A stretch of 64,000 nt of DNA from an uncultured Agrobacterium sp. (GTDB lineage Bacteria > Pseudomonadota > Alphaproteobacteria > Rhizobiales > Rhizobiaceae), in assembly GCA_913777615.1 (NCBI GenBank), contig CAJYTK010000015.1:1-64000 (forward strand), written 5' to 3'. Under the pieces are notes generated by a model. That model ran no database searches and was not told the DNA's origin. It was given only the letters and a program-made list of their open reading frames with translations. Of this stretch, positions 8,557 to 18,573 are shown one piece after another. How positions within the stretch are numbered: position 1 is the stretch's first letter; each line of letters opens with the position of its first letter. Position numbers and translations under genes: made by a program.

Positions 8557-8646
8557 ATGCGTGACGGCCTGAACAGTCTGCTTGAAATATCGCTTCTGGG
8601 CTTTGTTGTTGTGACCTGCCTGATTATGGTCAACCCGCCGGTCTAA
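8557..8646 (+). CDS. Predicted 29-aa membrane peptide
   Basis: A 29-residue frame beginning MRDGLNSLLEISLLGF and containing one hydrophobic helix (LLGFVVVTCLIMV). A strong GGAGG at 8544-8548 lies 8 bases before the ATG, and a good terminator follows 45 bases after the stop, so a short dedicated transcript is likely. No family recognised. Confidence 0.6.
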   Translation: MRDGLNSLLEISLLGFVVVTCLIMVNPPV

Positions 8647-8691
8647 AGCCAAAAAAGTGTCTATGAATAAGCCGCCTTCGATGGCGGTTAT

Positions 8692-8720
8692 GAAAATGCG
8701 GCCTCAAGGGCCGCATTTTC
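8692..8720. terminator. Bidirectional terminator between the 29-aa peptide gene and wrbA
   Basis: A 12-bp perfect stem (gaaaatgcggcc 8692-8703, ggccgcattttc 8709-8720) with a 5-nt loop. The A/T ends provide a U tract in both directions, serving the plus-strand peptide gene and minus-strand wrbA. Confidence 0.8.
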
Positions 8721-8735
8721 GTTTTGCCTACGAGG

Positions 8736-9335
8736 TCAAGCCGAAAGCTTGGCTGCCAGTTTCGCGACGTGCGTGCCCTGGAATTTTGCACCTTCGAGTT
8801 CGATGGCAGAAGGTTGGCGAGAGCCGTCACCATCGGTAATGGTCGAGGCGCCATAAGGCGAGCCGCCCTTGACTTCATCTACGCCCATTTGACCCTGAAA
8901 CGCATAAGGCAGACCAGCAACGACCATGCCGTGGTGCAGGAAAGTCGGGATGAAGCTGAGGATCGTCGACTCCTGACCACCATGCTGGGTAGCAGTTGAG
9001 GTGAAGGCAGAGCCGATCTTGCCGACGAGCTTGCCACTGAACCAAAGTCCGCCAGTCTGATCCCAGAAATTACGCATCTGCGATGCAACGGAACCGAAGC
9101 GCGTGCCTGCGCCGACGATGATCGCGTCGTATTCTTCCAGCTCGTCGACGGTCGCGATCGGGGCTTGCTGATCCAGCTTGAAATGAGACGACTTGGCGAC
9201 GTCTTCGGGAACGAGTTCAGGAACACGCTTCACGACAACGTCCGCACCTGCGGACTTCGCACCCTCTGCAACGGCATAAGCCATTGTTTCCACGTGACCG
9301 TAAGACGAATAGTAGAGCACCAGAATTTTTGCCAT
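8736..9335 (-). CDS. wrbA: NAD(P)H:quinone oxidoreductase WrbA
   Basis: 199 residues, flavodoxin-like fold. The N-terminus [19 protein letters not shown] is the FMN phosphate-binding loop of WrbA, followed by the typical [21 protein letters not shown] region and the [15 protein letters not shown] motif. WrbA reduces quinones by two electrons with FMN and NAD(P)H and protects against oxidative stress. The start at 9335 was chosen because the family begins MAK-LVLYYS; a further ATG 18 bases upstream would add six residues. The gene stands alone, with a terminator directly downstream. Confidence 0.92.
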   Translation of the reverse strand: MAKILVLYYSSYGHVETMAYAVAEGAKSAGADVVVKRVPELVPEDVAKSSHFKLDQQAPIATVDELEEYDAIIVGAGTRFGSVASQMRNFWDQTGGLWFSGKLVGKIGSAFTSTATQHGGQESTILSFIPTFLHHGMVVAGLPYAFQGQMGVDEVKGGSPYGASTITDGDGSRQPSAIELEGAKFQGTHVAKLAAKLSA

Positions 9336-9745
9336 CGTTGGTTTTTTCCTCATGTTTTTCTTTGATCATCACGATACAGCGCAGTATACGCCGCCGATGT
9401 AACGGGAGGCTAACAGAGGAGTTGCATTAGAGCGATAGAAGGAGAAAAGACGGACCGTTCTCGAATAGCGAACAACTACGCTAAAGCGTTGTCTAAGCGA
9501 AAAAATGTGCAGCGGTTTTGTGATCAAGACATGCAAAACGAAAGGCCTACGCGTGTGACGCAAATCTCAAGGATCGCGACACGCCCTACGCAATGGACTG
9601 GAACACCGCGCCTCCTGTTCAACACACAAAACGCTTTTTAGTCATTTCGAGTTTATCCAACAGCCGTCGTATTTTCTCATCGCGCGTATTGCATTCGCTG
9701 TCAGCGGGTTTAACGTCTGTCTACCCTGCATCGCGTGAGTTTCCC
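9336..9745. other. Intergenic region between divergent wrbA and the CinA-type gene
   Basis: 410 bases containing the promoters for both divergent genes. The frame of the downstream gene stays open here, but the first 51 residues it would add have no conserved features, so I treat them as untranslated. No RNA gene or clear operator is visible. Confidence 0.5.
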
Positions 9746-10519
9746 ATGTCATCATCCCCTTCTCCATCTTCGGTCACTGCCGCCATGCTCGCCATTGGCG
9801 ACGAACTTTTATCGGGTCGCACGAAGGACAAGAATATCGGACATCTTGCCGATGTTCTGACGATGTCCGGGATCGACTTGAAGGAAGTGCGAATCGTTGC
9901 CGACGAAGAGCCGGCAATCGTTGAAGCGTTGAACGCCCTGCGTGCGCGCTACGATTATGTCTTCACCTCGGGCGGGATCGGTCCGACCCATGACGACATC
10001 ACCGCAGATGCGGTCTCTGCTGCCTTCGGCCTTCCTTGCGAACATGACAGCGAGGCAATGCGCCTTCTCGGCGATATGTATCATGCCCGCGAGATGGAGT
10101 TTACTGACGCACGCAAGCGCATGGCCCGTATGCCACGCGGGGCGAAGCACATAGCCAATCCCGTCTCGGTTGCGCCGGGTTTTATTGTGGAGAACGTCTA
10201 TGTCATGGCAGGCGTGCCGCAGGTCTTCCAGGCGATGCTGGACAACGTCGTTCCAACGCTGCAGGTCGGCACTAAGATGATGTCGCAGTCGGTACGCTCA
10301 CCCTACGGGGAAGGCGACATCGGCACGCCCTTGAGCGAGGTGCAGAAGGCACACCCTCAAACCAGCATAGGCTCCTATCCGAAGTATGACGGACAGCGTT
10401 TTTCCACCGAGATCGTTGTTCGCGCGCGTGATGCCGAGCTTCTTGCGGCTGCAACGCGCGATGTTGCCGCCATGATAGAGAACATCGCGAAAGCAAAGGC
10501 CACCTCGACGGTTGCATGA
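9746..10519 (+). CDS. CinA N-terminal (MoaB/Mog-like) domain protein, COG1058
   Basis: 257 residues. It contains the molybdopterin-binding MoCF fold of CinA: AIGDELLSGRTKDKN near the N-terminus, then VFTSGGIGPTHDDIT, and ARMPRGAKHIANPVSVAPGF. The C-terminal amidase (PncC) domain of full CinA is absent, so this is the stand-alone form; related proteins hydrolyse ADP-ribose or are simply annotated as molybdopterin-binding. The ATG at 9746, with GTGAG 6 bases upstream, begins the conserved part; a longer in-frame start at 9593 is less likely. Confidence 0.87.
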   Translation: MSSSPSPSSVTAAMLAIGDELLSGRTKDKNIGHLADVLTMSGIDLKEVRIVADEEPAIVEALNALRARYDYVFTSGGIGPTHDDITADAVSAAFGLPCEHDSEAMRLLGDMYHAREMEFTDARKRMARMPRGAKHIANPVSVAPGFIVENVYVMAGVPQVFQAMLDNVVPTLQVGTKMMSQSVRSPYGEGDIGTPLSEVQKAHPQTSIGSYPKYDGQRFSTEIVVRARDAELLAAATRDVAAMIENIAKAKATSTVA

Positions 10520-10640
10520 ACTCCTCAGGCCCAAATACGTTTTATCTCTTGAACCCATCGCCTTGATAGAGATCAAGGCGGCGGGCAAATGACGGGGACA
10601 TGTTTAGTCCTGCCACTGATGCGTCACAAGGAGAAAGGCC

Positions 10641-11486
10641 ATGGCCTATAAAACCATCCTCGCTGTTGTCGATACCGCTGAAAACACACGTCAACTGGAC
10701 GCTTTCGTTGCGGCATTGGCGCAGCAGTTCTCTTCGCACGTCGTTGGTCTTCATATGGAGGCCCTAGCGGCGGTTCCTTTGATTGCCCCCATGGAAATGC
10801 CCGATCCGGCGACCATCCAAGCCGTGCAGGATGTGGCTCACAGGGAAACGACAGACGCTGGCCGGATTTTTTCCGACAGCATGGCGGCCAATGGAATTTC
10901 CAGTGAATGGCGCAGCTTCGTTTCGTCTGTCGGTTACTCGTCCCAATTATCGCTTCAGAGCGCGCGCTGTGCCGATCTCATCGTCGCAAGACAGCATAAT
11001 TCATCCGCTCTGTCCGACAGCCGCGCCGATATCGACAATTTTCTCTATGAAAGCGGACGCCCGGTGCTTCTCATTCCTCACATCCTGAAAGCACCAGCCC
11101 CGATCCGTCGGGTGTTGATTGCGTGGAATGGATCCAGGGAGGCCACACGCGCCACTTTCGATGCCCTGCCCTTCCTCCAGGCGGCAGAAAGCGTGGAGGT
11201 GTTCTCTGTCGACATGGAAGATAACGACTCGGAGAAGGCGGCGCTGGCAGGGTCCGAGATTGCCGCAACGCTTGCGCGCCACGGTGTCAACGTAACGGTT
11301 ACATCACAGGAAAAGCTAGAAGGCATCGCTCCGCACACAGCAATCGAAAATCGGCTGGCGGATAATAGCATCGATCTTTTGGTCATGGGCGCGTATGGGC
11401 ACTCCCGCTGGTGGGAAATGCTGTTCGGCGGCGTCACCCGCACCCTTCTGGACTCGATGACGGCAATGACGCTGATGTCTCGCTGA
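10641..11486 (+). CDS. Universal stress protein with two UspA domains
   Basis: 281 residues, cytoplasmic. The N-terminal half (YKTILAVVDTAENTRQLDAF) is a degenerate UspA domain; the C-terminal half starts at IRRVLIAWNGSREATRA (~residue 154) and ends with the nucleotide-binding motif VMGAYGHSRWWEMLFGGVTR, consistent with ATP binding in the second domain only. AAGGAG lies 9-10 bases before the ATG, and a strong terminator follows. Tandem USPs of this kind are general stress or energy-status proteins; the precise role is unknown. Confidence 0.92.
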   Translation: MAYKTILAVVDTAENTRQLDAFVAALAQQFSSHVVGLHMEALAAVPLIAPMEMPDPATIQAVQDVAHRETTDAGRIFSDSMAANGISSEWRSFVSSVGYSSQLSLQSARCADLIVARQHNSSALSDSRADIDNFLYESGRPVLLIPHILKAPAPIRRVLIAWNGSREATRATFDALPFLQAAESVEVFSVDMEDNDSEKAALAGSEIAATLARHGVNVTVTSQEKLEGIAPHTAIENRLADNSIDLLVMGAYGHSRWWEMLFGGVTRTLLDSMTAMTLMSR

Positions 11487-11510
11487 CCACTTGGATGCAA
11501 TGCAAAAAGA

Positions 11511-11537
11511 AACCCGCCGGTCGCCCGGCGGGTTTTT
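11511..11537 (+). terminator. Terminator of the universal stress protein gene
   Basis: A perfect 10-bp stem (aacccgccgg 11511-11520, ccggcgggtt 11525-11534), a 4-nt loop and a T run. It separates this gene from the convergent aap operon. Confidence 0.88.
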
Positions 11538-11582
11538 GTGTTTTCAAGCCATGTTTCCATCGACGAAAGACACAAAGGCTTT

Positions 11583-12356
11583 CTAGTGCAGGATTTGGCT
11601 TAGGAAGAGCTTCGTGCGCTCATGCTGCGGATTGTCGAAGAATTCCTGCGGGGCGTTCTGCTCAACAATCTGGCCCTGGTCCATGAAAATGACGCGGTTG
11701 GCGACCTGACGGGCAAAGCCCATTTCGTGCGTCACACAGAGCATAGTCATTCCGTCCTCGGCAAGGCTCACCATCGTATCGAGCACTTCCTTGACCATTT
11801 CCGGATCGAGCGCGGATGTCGGCTCGTCGAAGAGCATGATCTTCGGCTTCATGCAAAGCGAGCGGGCAATCGCCACGCGCTGCTGCTGACCGCCAGAAAG
11901 CTGGCCCGGATACTTGTGCGCCTGCTCAGGGATTTTGACACGCTTCAGGTAATGCATCGCGATTTCTTCGGCGTCCTTCTTGGGCATCTTGCGAACCCAG
12001 ATTGGAGCCAGCGTGCAGTTTTCCAGGATCGTCAGATGCGGGAAGAGGTTGAAGTGCTGGAATACCATGCCGACTTCACGGCGCACTTCATCGATCTTCT
12101 TCAGGTCGTTGGTCAGTTCGATGCCGTCGACAACGATGCTGCCGGACTGATGCTCTTCAAGACGGTTGATGCAGCGGATCATCGTCGACTTGCCGGAACC
12201 AGATGGACCGGCGATGACGATGCGCTCGCCCTTCATGACCTTCAGATTGATATCGCGCAGCACGTGAAAATCGCCGTACCACTTGTTCATGCCGGTGATT
12301 TCAATCGCGACATCGGTCGCGGAAACTTCCAGCTTCTTTGCTTGGGTTTCTGCCAT
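11583..12356 (-). CDS. aapP: General L-amino acid ABC transporter, ATP-binding protein AapP
   Basis: 257 residues. The ATPase of the polar-amino-acid uptake class shows Walker [10 protein letters not shown] (50-58), the Q-loop near [11 protein letters not shown] (~96-106), signature LSGGQQQR (153-160) and Walker [13 protein letters not shown] (173-184). It couples ATP hydrolysis to import by the AapQ/AapM membrane pair. It is the last gene of aapJQMP, 11 bases after aapM. Confidence 0.95.
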   Translation of the reverse strand: MAETQAKKLEVSATDVAIEITGMNKWYGDFHVLRDINLKVMKGERIVIAGPSGSGKSTMIRCINRLEEHQSGSIVVDGIELTNDLKKIDEVRREVGMVFQHFNLFPHLTILENCTLAPIWVRKMPKKDAEEIAMHYLKRVKIPEQAHKYPGQLSGGQQQRVAIARSLCMKPKIMLFDEPTSALDPEMVKEVLDTMVSLAEDGMTMLCVTHEMGFARQVANRVIFMDQGQIVEQNAPQEFFDNPQHERTKLFLSQILH

Positions 12357-12367
12357 GAGATTTTCCC

Positions 12368-13525
12368 TTATTTTTTATGTCCGGTGTCGAGATGGCGCTC
12401 CATGAACAAGGAATAGCGCGACATGCCGAAGCAGAATATCCAGAATATGAACCCAGCGAAAATATAGCCTGTGACGGGTGTCACCGGTGTCGCCCAGTTC
12501 GCATCTGACTGGTTGAGGTTGACGATACCAAGAAGATCGAACATGCCGATGATCGACACGAGCGAGGTATCCTTGAAAAGACCAATGAAGGTGTTGACGA
12601 TACCTGGAATGACCAGCTTCAGCGCCTGAGGCAAAACGATCAGCCGGGTTTTCTGCCAATAATTAAGGCCGAGCGAGTCGGCACCTTCATACTGTCCTTT
12701 CGGAATGGCCTGAAGACCGCCGCGAACGACTTCCGCCATATAGGCAGAGGCAAATAGCGACACACCGACCAGAGCACGCATGAACTTGTCGAATGTAACA
12801 CCTTCCGGCAGGAACAGCGGCAGCATGATGCTGGCGAAGAACAGCACCGTGATCAGCGGGATGCCGCGAATGACTTCGATGAACGTCACGCACAGCGTCT
12901 TGATTACCGGCATTGTCGAGCGACGACCAAGCGCCAGGAGAATGCCAAGTGGCAGCGACACGGTGATCCCGAAGAAAGACAGGATCAGCGTCACCATCAG
13001 CCCGCCCCACAGCTGCGTTTCCACCCGTGGCAGGCCGAAGTAGCCGCCGACCAGCAGGAAGAAGGAGACGAAGGGCAAAACTAGGAAGAGCAACACGGCA
13101 TTGGCCGTCTTGAACGGTGCCTTCGGGATCAACATCGGGATAAGCAGAATGACGAACATTGCTGCGACCAGAAGCGGCCGCCAGCGCTCATCGAACGGAT
13201 AACGTCCGAACATGAACTGCTGGAACTTGGCACCAACAAACGCCCAGCAGGCGCCTGCCTGGCCGTCCGGCAAGGCACCACCCTGAGCGACAGTGAGGCA
13301 AGCCAATCGGTCGGTACCGGTCCAAACGGCATCGACGAACAGGAACTGCAGCAGCGGCGGAATGATGTAGGCGAGCAGTGCTATGGACAGCACGGTCATC
13401 ACGACATCCTTCGGCGTGGCGAAGAGTTTCGTCTTGAGCCAATGCGCCACGCCGACCTGGCTGGATGGCGCCGGCTGAGCCGGCACCAATTCGCGGCGGA
13501 TATAGGAAACGGGAGTAGTAGCCAT
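12368..13525 (-). CDS. aapM: General L-amino acid ABC transporter, permease AapM
   Basis: 385 residues, inner membrane. Several N-terminal hydrophobic segments precede the HisM/PAAT permease core. The EAA-type cytoplasmic loop contacting the ATPase is visible as [18 protein letters not shown], followed by [27 protein letters not shown]. Together with AapQ it forms the heterodimeric channel. Only 5 bases separate it from aapQ, consistent with translational coupling. Confidence 0.94.
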   Translation of the reverse strand: MATTPVSYIRRELVPAQPAPSSQVGVAHWLKTKLFATPKDVVMTVLSIALLAYIIPPLLQFLFVDAVWTGTDRLACLTVAQGGALPDGQAGACWAFVGAKFQQFMFGRYPFDERWRPLLVAAMFVILLIPMLIPKAPFKTANAVLLFLVLPFVSFFLLVGGYFGLPRVETQLWGGLMVTLILSFFGITVSLPLGILLALGRRSTMPVIKTLCVTFIEVIRGIPLITVLFFASIMLPLFLPEGVTFDKFMRALVGVSLFASAYMAEVVRGGLQAIPKGQYEGADSLGLNYWQKTRLIVLPQALKLVIPGIVNTFIGLFKDTSLVSIIGMFDLLGIVNLNQSDANWATPVTPVTGYIFAGFIFWIFCFGMSRYSLFMERHLDTGHKK

Positions 13526-13530
13526 GTCTC

Positions 13531-14727
13531 TTATCTCTCCACCAATGCCATCTTCGCGTTGAACCAGTTCATGAACAGCGCGGTGGTGATAGACAATGTC
13601 AGATAGACAATCATCCAGATCGCCACGACTTCGACAGCCTGACCCGTCTGATTGAGGATGGTGCCGCCAACCGCAACCAGGTCGGAGAAGCCGACAGCAA
13701 CAGCCAGAGACGAGTTTTTCGTCAGGTTGAGATACTGGCTGGTAAGCGGTGGGATGATGATGCGCATTGCCTGAGGAACGACGATCAGGCGCGTCGTGGT
13801 GCTGGAACGCAAACCAAGCGCGTCGGCGGCTTCTGTCTGCCCCTTCGGCACAGCCTTGATACCACCGCGGACGATTTCAGCGATGAATGAGGCGGTGTAG
13901 AAGGACAGAGCCAGATAAAGCGACATGAATTCTGGCGCAATGACCGAACCACCAGCCAGGTTGAAGCGGCCAAGAACTGGCAGATCAAAGGTCAGCGGTG
14001 CGCCGAGCGCCAGGAACGTGGCAAGCGGCAAACCGATGATAATCGCGGCTCCCACGAGACCAGTGCGGAACGGCTGGCCGGTGCGCATCTGGCGTGCCTT
14101 CGCCCATCGATAGACGAAGAAGGTGATGACGATACCGACGAGAAAAGCCACCGGAACCATCCAGGTGCCCTCACCCCAAACGAACTTAGGGTAGAAGAAA
14201 CCGCGATTGTTCAAGTAGGTATCGAACGGCAAGGCAAGCGATTCACGTGCCTGCGGAAGAATTGTGATGACGCCCTTGTACCAGAAAAAGATGACGAGAA
14301 GCGGCGGCAGATTGCGGAAGATTTCCACATAAGCCTGCGCGAGCTTCGATACGAGCCAGTTTCTGGAAAGCCGGGCAATGCCGACGAGGAAGCCGATGAT
14401 CGAGGCGGTGATGATACCAAGAACCGCCACCTGCAAGGTGTTCAAAATACCGACGATCAGCGCGCGACCGAAGGTGTTGTCGTTATTGTAATCGATCAGC
14501 GTCTGGCCGATATCGAAACCGGCGCGACCGTTCAGAAAGCCGAAGCCAGAGGCAATATTTGCGCGCTGAAGATTCTGGATCGTGTTGTTGGTGATGAACC
14601 AGACGGCCAGCACCAGGATGATGAGCGTAACGGTCTGGTAGAAGATGGACCGCATGCGCGGATCGTTGATCATGGACGTCGCGCCGGATGCGCCGGACGG
14701 TCCAGAACGGATCGTCTTGCCTGCCAT
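13531..14727 (-). CDS. aapQ: General L-amino acid ABC transporter, permease AapQ
   Basis: 398 residues from the ATG at 14727; a GTG six bases upstream is also in frame. The inner-membrane permease has an insert between the first transmembrane segments and the PAAT core, as is usual for AapQ. The EAA loop [19 protein letters not shown] and following [31 protein letters not shown] are the ATPase-contact and channel motifs. It sits 107 bases after aapJ, a common spacing for binding-protein genes that are expressed at a higher level than the rest of the operon. Confidence 0.94.
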   Translation of the reverse strand: MAGKTIRSGPSGASGATSMINDPRMRSIFYQTVTLIILVLAVWFITNNTIQNLQRANIASGFGFLNGRAGFDIGQTLIDYNNDNTFGRALIVGILNTLQVAVLGIITASIIGFLVGIARLSRNWLVSKLAQAYVEIFRNLPPLLVIFFWYKGVITILPQARESLALPFDTYLNNRGFFYPKFVWGEGTWMVPVAFLVGIVITFFVYRWAKARQMRTGQPFRTGLVGAAIIIGLPLATFLALGAPLTFDLPVLGRFNLAGGSVIAPEFMSLYLALSFYTASFIAEIVRGGIKAVPKGQTEAADALGLRSSTTTRLIVVPQAMRIIIPPLTSQYLNLTKNSSLAVAVGFSDLVAVGGTILNQTGQAVEVVAIWMIVYLTLSITTALFMNWFNAKMALVER

Positions 14728-14834
14728 AGGCACCTTTCCCTCTATATGCTCTTTTCGAGCTTATTTTATGAAGAAGAAGGAGGCAGAGATGAATATCCCC
14801 GCCTCCTGCAAAAGCTTTTCAGGCTTTAAAGCAA

Positions 14835-15857
14835 TCAGCGAACCGGAGGTGCGTACTGCAGGCCGCCCTTGTTCCACAGAGAGTTCAGGCCACGCTCGAT
14901 CTTGAGCGGGGAGCCAGGACCGACGTTACGGTCGAAGACTTCACCGTAGTTGCCGACAGTCTTGATGATGTTGTAGGCCCACTCGTTAGCGACGCCCAGA
15001 TCGGTACCGATCTTGGTGCCTTCTTCCGTGCCGAGAAGACGCTTGACGTCCGGATTGGCAGAAGCCTTCTGCTCATCGACGTTCTTGGAAGTGATGCCGA
15101 GTTCTTCAGCATTGACCATGGCGTAGTGAACCCAGCTAACGAGGTCGAACCACTGGTCGTCACCCTGGCGGACGGCTGGTCCAAGCGGCTCCTTGGAGAT
15201 GATTTCAGGCAGAACCATGTTTTCATCAGGATTCTTCATCTTCAGACGGATAGCGTAGAGGCCGGACTGGTCCGTAGTGTAGACGTCGCAACGACCGGAG
15301 TCATAAGCGGAGGTCGCGTCGGATTCTTTTTCGAATACAACGGGGTTGTACTGAAGGTTGTTGGTCTTGAAGTAGTCGGCGAGGTTGAGTTCGGTCGTCG
15401 TTCCCTGCTGAACGCACACGGCAGCGCCGGAAAGCTCAAGAGCAGACTTCACGTTGAGGCTCTTCTTCACGATGAAGCCCTGGCCGTCGTAATAGTTGAC
15501 GGTGCGGAAGTTGAAGCCGAGAGACGTGTCGCGGCTGATCGTCCAGGTGGTGTTACGCGTCAGAACGTCGATTTCGCCGGACTGAAGAGCCGGGAAGCGA
15601 TCCTTGGAGGTCAGCGGAACGTACTTCGCCTTGGAAGCGTCACCGAACACGGCAGCAGCGATACCGCGGCAATAGTCGACGTCGATACCGGACCATTCGC
15701 CCTTGTCATCAGGGTTCGAGAAACCCGGAATGCCGGAGCTGACGCCACAGGTGACGAAACCCTTTGCCTTCACATCCTGAAGAGTACCGGCAGATGCAGC
15801 CGTTGCAGCTCCCAAGACTGCTGCGCCAATAGCGGCTGACAGAAGTGCCTTTTTCAT
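14835..15857 (-). CDS. aapJ: General L-amino acid ABC transporter, periplasmic binding protein AapJ
   Basis: 340 residues from the ATG at 15857. A signal peptide (MKKALLSAAIGAAVLGAATA, cleavage near ASA/GTLQ) leads into a PAAT solute-binding protein: FVTCGVSSGIPGFSNPD, WSGIDVDYCRGIAAAVFGD, LTRNTTWTISRDTSLGFNF. It captures a broad range of L-amino acids in the periplasm. The longer frame starting at 15920 is rejected because it would bury the signal peptide. First gene of the operon, with a plausible promoter ~100 bases upstream. Confidence 0.95.
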   Translation of the reverse strand: MKKALLSAAIGAAVLGAATAASAGTLQDVKAKGFVTCGVSSGIPGFSNPDDKGEWSGIDVDYCRGIAAAVFGDASKAKYVPLTSKDRFPALQSGEIDVLTRNTTWTISRDTSLGFNFRTVNYYDGQGFIVKKSLNVKSALELSGAAVCVQQGTTTELNLADYFKTNNLQYNPVVFEKESDATSAYDSGRCDVYTTDQSGLYAIRLKMKNPDENMVLPEIISKEPLGPAVRQGDDQWFDLVSWVHYAMVNAEELGITSKNVDEQKASANPDVKRLLGTEEGTKIGTDLGVANEWAYNIIKTVGNYGEVFDRNVGPGSPLKIERGLNSLWNKGGLQYAPPVR

Positions 15858-15954
15858 TTTTCCCAACCTTTGTCTCTTTTTTCTCGATTGGAGAGGACCG
15901 GCACCCGCCGTGGCTTGCAACAGTCTCTCCGCTTCACCTCCCGGTGTGCGTCCC

Positions 15955-15984
15955 TATCACAATCGCAATTGCTGCCATGGTCAA
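15955..15984 (-). promoter_or_regulatory. Possible sigma-70 promoter of aapJQMP
   Basis: On the minus strand TTGACC (15984-15979) and GTGATA (15960-15955) are separated by 18 bases, about 100 bases upstream of aapJ. The -35 is good and the -10 moderate. The rest of the 339-base gap to metC (15858-16196) shows no gene. Confidence 0.35.
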
Positions 15985-16196
15985 GACTTTCGCGAAGCAA
16001 TTGTGTCTAAAAAACGGAATTTTCAAATTTCCGTCCTTTAAGTAAGCATATGACTATTTTCTGCGCGAAACTCGCTCAAAATCTACTCATCCTGTCAGGC
16101 AGGTAGACTGGTTTTTCCCATGTCCGGAGAAGCGGCTTGACCTGGAGAGCAAATCCTCGGCATCTTCGCGCATCACAATAATGAGAGACTTGCAGC

Positions 16197-17384
16197 ATGA
16201 AAGACAAGAACGAGATCCTCGGCGGCTCGGGTGTAAACACGCGCCTCGCGCATCTTGGAAATGATCCGACCGAGTTCTTCGGCTTCGTCAACCCTCCCAT
16301 CGCCCGCGGCTCCACCGTTCTGTTCCCGGATGCTGCAACCTTGATGTCAGGCGATCAGCCCTACACCTATGGCACGCACGGAACGCCTACGACGGCTGCG
16401 CTTTGCAGCATGATCGATAGCCTGGAGGGCTCCGCCGGTACGATCCTTCTGTCGTCAGGCCTTGCGGCGGTGACCGTGCCATTTCTCGCCTATCTCAGCG
16501 CTGGCGATCATGCGCTCGTCGTCGATTCGGTCTACTTCCCCACTCGGCGTTTCTGCAACACGATGCTGAAGCAATATGGCGTCGAGGTCGAGTATTACGA
16601 TCCGGCGATCGGCGCGGGAATAGAAGCTCTGATCCGACCGAACACCCGGCTCGTTCATCTTGAGGCGCCAGGCTCGAACACGTTCGAAATGCAGGATGTC
16701 GGCCTGATTTCGTCCATCGCCCACCGCTATGACTGCGTCGTGACAATAGATAACACCTGGGCGACGCCGCTCTATTTTCGGCCCCTAGACCACGGCGTGG
16801 ATGTCTCGATCCATGCCGCAACGAAATATCCTGCGGGCCATTCCGACATTTTGATGGGCTTTGTGTCCGCCAATGAAAAGCATTGGAAAAAGCTATGTGA
16901 CGCCAATACCAATCTCGGCATGTGCGTGACGTCCGACGACGCCTATCAGGTGTTGCGCGGCATGCGAACGATGGGCATCCGGCTCGCGCATCACCAAAAG
17001 AGCGCCCTCGACATTGCGCAATGGCTCGAGGCGCGAGACGATGTCGCCCGTGTACTGCACCCTGCCCTGCCAAGTTTCCCGACACACGACATCTGGAAGC
17101 GCGATTTCAAGGGTTCGAGCGGTGTCTTCTCTTTTGTCCTGAAGGCGGACAACGCCAAGTCCACGGCAAAGGCGCACGCCTTCCTTGATGCCTTATCTAT
17201 CTTTGGTCTGGGCTTCTCGTGGGGTGGCTACGAATCCCTCGCGATCCCCGTCAATCTTGCCGACCGGACGATCGCGAAAGCGCCTACCGAAGGCCCCGTC
17301 ATCCGGCTTCAGATCGGGCTTGAGGATGTAGCAGACATTAAACGCGATCTGGAAGCGGGTTTCGCTGCCGCGGCGAAAGCCTAA
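16197..17384 (+). CDS. metC: Cystathionine beta-lyase
   Basis: 395 residues, cytoplasmic PLP enzyme of the Cys/Met metabolism family. It cleaves cystathionine to homocysteine, pyruvate and ammonia in methionine synthesis. Visible motifs are YGTHGTPTTAALCSMIDSLEG, LLSSGLAAVTVPFLA, the PLP-binding TIDNTWATP and the lysine of HAATKYPAGHSD (Lys210), which forms the Schiff base. Its stop overlaps that of the convergent monooxygenase by three bases in the shared tetranucleotide CTAA. No SAM riboswitch is evident upstream. Confidence 0.92.
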   Translation: MKDKNEILGGSGVNTRLAHLGNDPTEFFGFVNPPIARGSTVLFPDAATLMSGDQPYTYGTHGTPTTAALCSMIDSLEGSAGTILLSSGLAAVTVPFLAYLSAGDHALVVDSVYFPTRRFCNTMLKQYGVEVEYYDPAIGAGIEALIRPNTRLVHLEAPGSNTFEMQDVGLISSIAHRYDCVVTIDNTWATPLYFRPLDHGVDVSIHAATKYPAGHSDILMGFVSANEKHWKKLCDANTNLGMCVTSDDAYQVLRGMRTMGIRLAHHQKSALDIAQWLEARDDVARVLHPALPSFPTHDIWKRDFKGSSGVFSFVLKADNAKSTAKAHAFLDALSIFGLGFSWGGYESLAIPVNLADRTIAKAPTEGPVIRLQIGLEDVADIKRDLEAGFAAAAKA

Positions 17385-18550
17385 AGCCCTTCCGCTTTGT
17401 AGCCGTAGAGCCAATCGAAGTCCGCCAGGAATTGCTCTGGCGGCCGCAAAGAGAGAAGGATGTCGCGCCCAATGCGCATGGGGCCGCGTGCATGGTAGGC
17501 GAAGCTGTTGAGCTTCGCCCGCTTTCTTGCCTTATCGACACGGGACATGCGATGTGCTGCGAATCTATCTAGCGATGCGCCAATGATTTCCCCACGCGAC
17601 ACGAAAGTGACGAGTTCAAAAGCATCCTCGATGGCCATAGCAGCGCCCTGTGCGGCAAAAGGCATCATGGCATGAGCGGCATCTCCGATCAGTATCGTGT
17701 GGCGGCCATCTTGCCACTGACCTGCACCGGCTTGGAACAGCGGCCAGAAGGTCGGGTTTGCAGCGCCGTCCAGCAATTGTGCAAAGGCTGGATTCCAATG
17801 GCGAAACTGCTGCAAGAGAAACGCCTTTTGCTGGCGTTGCGCTTCGGCCTTCCAGGTGTCGCCGGGATTTGCACCAACGGAGATGGCGACGATGTTGAAA
17901 TCGCCGGTTTCCGTCAGAGGATAAGCGACGATATGGGCAGACGGCCCGAGGAAGGCGGTCACCGAATGACGGTTGAGGAAACCGGGTGCATCTCGTTCCT
18001 GCAACGTAAATCGCCATGCGACATTGCCTGAGAAGGTCGCGGCCGGTGCATTCGGCACGCAATAGCGCGTGGCTGACCAAACTCCATCGGCACCGACGAT
18101 CATATCCGGTTGCGTGAAAATCGTGCGTGCGATCGTGTGCGTGTCGACGTTATCCAGCCTCTTTCCCAGATGCAAACGACACAGTGGATTGGAACTGACG
18201 GCGGCAAGAAGCGCCCGCTGCAAACTTGCCCGGTGAAGAACACCATAAGGCGCGCCCCAGCGCGATCTAGCTACGCTTTTCATAGGCAGGGACATGAGCG
18301 TCTTGAGAGACAGACCGGAGGAAAGATCGACGCTCAGCGGCTCCAGCCACATGTCTTCAATCTGAGGCAGGACATTCAGCGCCGACAAGATATGCGCTGC
18401 ATTGGGCGATATCTGTAGCCCGGCGCCGACCTCAGCGAGTTCGGACGCCTGCTCGATGATATCAGTTGCGATGCCATATCGGGCGAAAGAAAGAGCTGCG
18501 GTGAGACCAGCTATGCCGGCACCGACGATCGCCACTGTTTTGATCGGCAT
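17381..18550 (-). CDS. FAD-dependent aromatic monooxygenase (salicylate hydroxylase-like)
   Basis: 389 residues of the UbiH/PHBH flavoprotein family. The dinucleotide-binding GAGIAGLTAALSFAR (10-24), the middle DG motif VGADGVWSATR and the C-terminal GD motif LIGDAAHAMMPFAAQGAAMAIEDA are all present and intact. These enzymes hydroxylate aromatic or heterocyclic substrates with NAD(P)H and oxygen; the substrate cannot be inferred. It follows the CHCC zinc-finger gene by 23 bases, so the two probably form one transcript. Confidence 0.87.
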   Translation of the reverse strand: MPIKTVAIVGAGIAGLTAALSFARYGIATDIIEQASELAEVGAGLQISPNAAHILSALNVLPQIEDMWLEPLSVDLSSGLSLKTLMSLPMKSVARSRWGAPYGVLHRASLQRALLAAVSSNPLCRLHLGKRLDNVDTHTIARTIFTQPDMIVGADGVWSATRYCVPNAPAATFSGNVAWRFTLQERDAPGFLNRHSVTAFLGPSAHIVAYPLTETGDFNIVAISVGANPGDTWKAEAQRQQKAFLLQQFRHWNPAFAQLLDGAANPTFWPLFQAGAGQWQDGRHTILIGDAAHAMMPFAAQGAAMAIEDAFELVTFVSRGEIIGASLDRFAAHRMSRVDKARKRAKLNSFAYHARGPMRIGRDILLSLRPPEQFLADFDWLYGYKAEGL

Positions 18551-18573
18551 GTAGAGCCCCGATTTCTAAGGGG

